Assembly: GCA_947302065.1 (NCBI GenBank)
Contig: CAMYUO010000094.1
Location: 1-6,983 of the forward strand
Direction of reading: 5' to 3'
From: an uncultured Clostridia bacterium
GTDB lineage: Bacteria; Bacillota; Clostridia; Oscillospirales; Ruminococcaceae
Length of the DNA stretch: 6,983 nucleotides
Position numbers and translations under genes: made by a program
Notes under the pieces: model-generated
What the model was told of the DNA's origin: nothing
Databases searched by the model: none
The model's input: the letters and a program-made list of their open reading frames with translations, nothing else
In this document: positions 6,172-6,983 of the stretch, in pieces
How the letters are laid out: every line of letters begins with the position of its first letter
How positions within the stretch are numbered: position 1 is the stretch's first letter

Positions 6172-6890
6172 TGAATATCAATGCAACAGGTCTTGATTTT
6201 ATCGACCTCAATGAAGCGCTGCGCCAGAGCAGAGGAAGCTGCACTATCACCAACTGCCTCGGACAGAGATTTCTCGCCGCAGGCGTCTCCGATAAGACTG
6301 TTACCGTCAGCGGTATACCGGGCAATGCGCTCGGCGCTTACCTCAACGGTGCAAAGATCGAGGTAATGGGCAACGCTCAGGACGCCGTAGGCGACACCAT
6401 GAACGAGGGAACGATAATCATTCACGGCAACGTCGGTGACGCTGTCGGATATGCGATGCGAGGCGGTCATATCTACGTTCAGGGCAACGCTGGATACCGT
6501 GCAGGCATTCATATGAAAGCCTATAAAGAGAAACAGCCCGCCCTTATCATCGGCGGAAAAGCAGGAAGCTTTCTCGGCGAGTATCAGGCAGGCGGCACGA
6601 TCATCGTGCTCGGTCTTGTAGATAACGACAAGCCTATCGTGGGCAATTTCCCGTCAACGGGAATGCACGGCGGAAAGATGTATCTCAGAGGCGACTGCAA
6701 GGATATAAGCTTCCCCGGACAAGTGCATACGCACATTGCCGATAAGGACGAGCTTGCCGAGATAGACCACTATCTCAGACATTTCTGCAAATATTTCGAT
6801 CAGGACCTTGACGAGCTGCTGTCATCACCGTTCACCGTTGTGATGCCCGACAGCCGCAACCCGTACAGACAGATGTATGTTGCAAATTAA
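6171..6890 (+). CDS. Glutamate synthase GXGXG-repeat subunit (GltB C-terminal domain-like)
   Basis: It corresponds to the right-handed beta-helix that closes the large subunit of glutamate synthase and helps channel ammonia between the glutaminase and synthase sites. The protein has 239 residues. From about 45 to 175 it is built of regular short repeats with paired glycines, for example GNALGAYLNGAKIEVMG, GNVGDAVGYAMRGG and GNAGYRAGIHM, ending GMHGGKMYLRGD (164-175). The same fold occurs in FwdC/FmdC of methanogenesis, but the glutamate synthase neighbours decide the assignment. The C-terminal 60 residues are charged and helical-looking. GGAGGTG at 6157-6163 lies 7 bases before the ATG, which overlaps the previous stop by one base. 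Its position after the two redox genes, not next to the synthase core, is the notable feature of the layout. Confidence 0.93.
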   Translation: MNINATGLDFIDLNEALRQSRGSCTITNCLGQRFLAAGVSDKTVTVSGIPGNALGAYLNGAKIEVMGNAQDAVGDTMNEGTIIIHGNVGDAVGYAMRGGHIYVQGNAGYRAGIHMKAYKEKQPALIIGGKAGSFLGEYQAGGTIIVLGLVDNDKPIVGNFPSTGMHGGKMYLRGDCKDISFPGQVHTHIADKDELAEIDHYLRHFCKYFDQDLDELLSSPFTVVMPDSRNPYRQMYVAN

Positions 6891-6923
6891 AGCATGAAGC
6901 AAAACAGTTTCCCGCTTTTTTAC

Positions 6924-6929
6924 AGGAGG
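6924..6929 (+). promoter_or_regulatory. Ribosome binding site of glnA
   Basis: A perfect AGGAGG lies 5 bases before the ATG at 6935. The 44-bp gap after the preceding gene contains a short T run but no hairpin and no promoter-like boxes, so glnA is probably read from the operon promoter. Confidence 0.85.
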
Positions 6930-6934
6930 ATGCA

Positions 6935-6983
6935 ATGAAATATTCACCGCAGGAGATAATCCAGTATGCCGCAGAGGAAGATG
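6935..6983 (+). CDS. glnA: Glutamine synthetase type I, first 16 codons (cut by window edge)
   Basis: Only MKYSPQEIIQYAAEED is visible. This resembles the start of Firmicute type I glutamine synthetases, which begin with a short helix of this pattern and continue with VKFIRL. The next codon begins with G, which is compatible with V. A consensus ribosome site and the operon context (glutamate synthase genes just upstream, another glutamine synthetase divergent) support the call. It would make glutamine for the upstream glutaminase and synthase. Because so little is seen, the assignment rests on the N-terminal pattern and neighbours. Confidence 0.7.
   Translation, partial: MKYSPQEIIQYAAEED

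Noticed and set aside
6891..6934. Terminator between the GXGXG subunit gene and glnA
   Set aside because: There is a short T run (about 6915-6921) but no hairpin precedes it.

Overview
The window is a nitrogen-assimilation locus. It probably comes from an anaerobic Firmicute of the class Clostridia, close to Ruminococcus/Oscillospiraceae. The reasons are a type III glutamine synthetase, strong Shine-Dalgarno sites, consensus sigma-A promoters, transcription attenuators, and an oxygen-sensitive, iron-sulfur-rich glutamate synthase split into pieces. The genus is inferred from gene content and style, not from a marker gene.

Layout: the left 1.47 kb is the N-terminal two thirds of glnN (glutamine synthetase III), read leftward and cut by the window edge. 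A roughly 410-bp intergenic region follows. It holds two divergent sigma-A promoters and two structured leaders full of alternative hairpins. The rest is one tightly packed rightward operon: a glutaminase (class II amidotransferase) subunit, the FMN/iron-sulfur glutamate synthase core with an N-terminal ferredoxin domain, a four-cluster ferredoxin-like protein, an FAD/NAD(P) oxidoreductase, a GXGXG-repeat subunit, and the first 16 codons of a type I glutamine synthetase (glnA). Adjacent genes overlap by 1, 0 (18-bp gap), 4 and 1 bases; glnA follows after 44 bp.

How they work together: the three GltB-like pieces correspond to the three functional parts of the large subunit of bacterial glutamate synthase (glutaminase, synthase, GXGXG helix). 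The FAD oxidoreductase plus polyferredoxin probably replace GltD as the electron input. With the flanking glnA and the divergent glnN, the locus encodes a complete GS-GOGAT ammonium assimilation cycle with two different glutamine synthetases.

The most interesting part is the intergenic region. Both leaders start just after their promoters with a small hairpin whose six-base loop is AAAGAC (A at position 1, G at position 4). In each leader this hairpin overlaps, and would be mutually exclusive with, the 5' arm of an intrinsic terminator. The glnN leader repeats the arrangement a second time with loop AAGGGT. This is the layout expected for ANTAR-protein-controlled antitermination. It would switch both halves of the locus by one RNA-binding regulator that is not encoded in the window.
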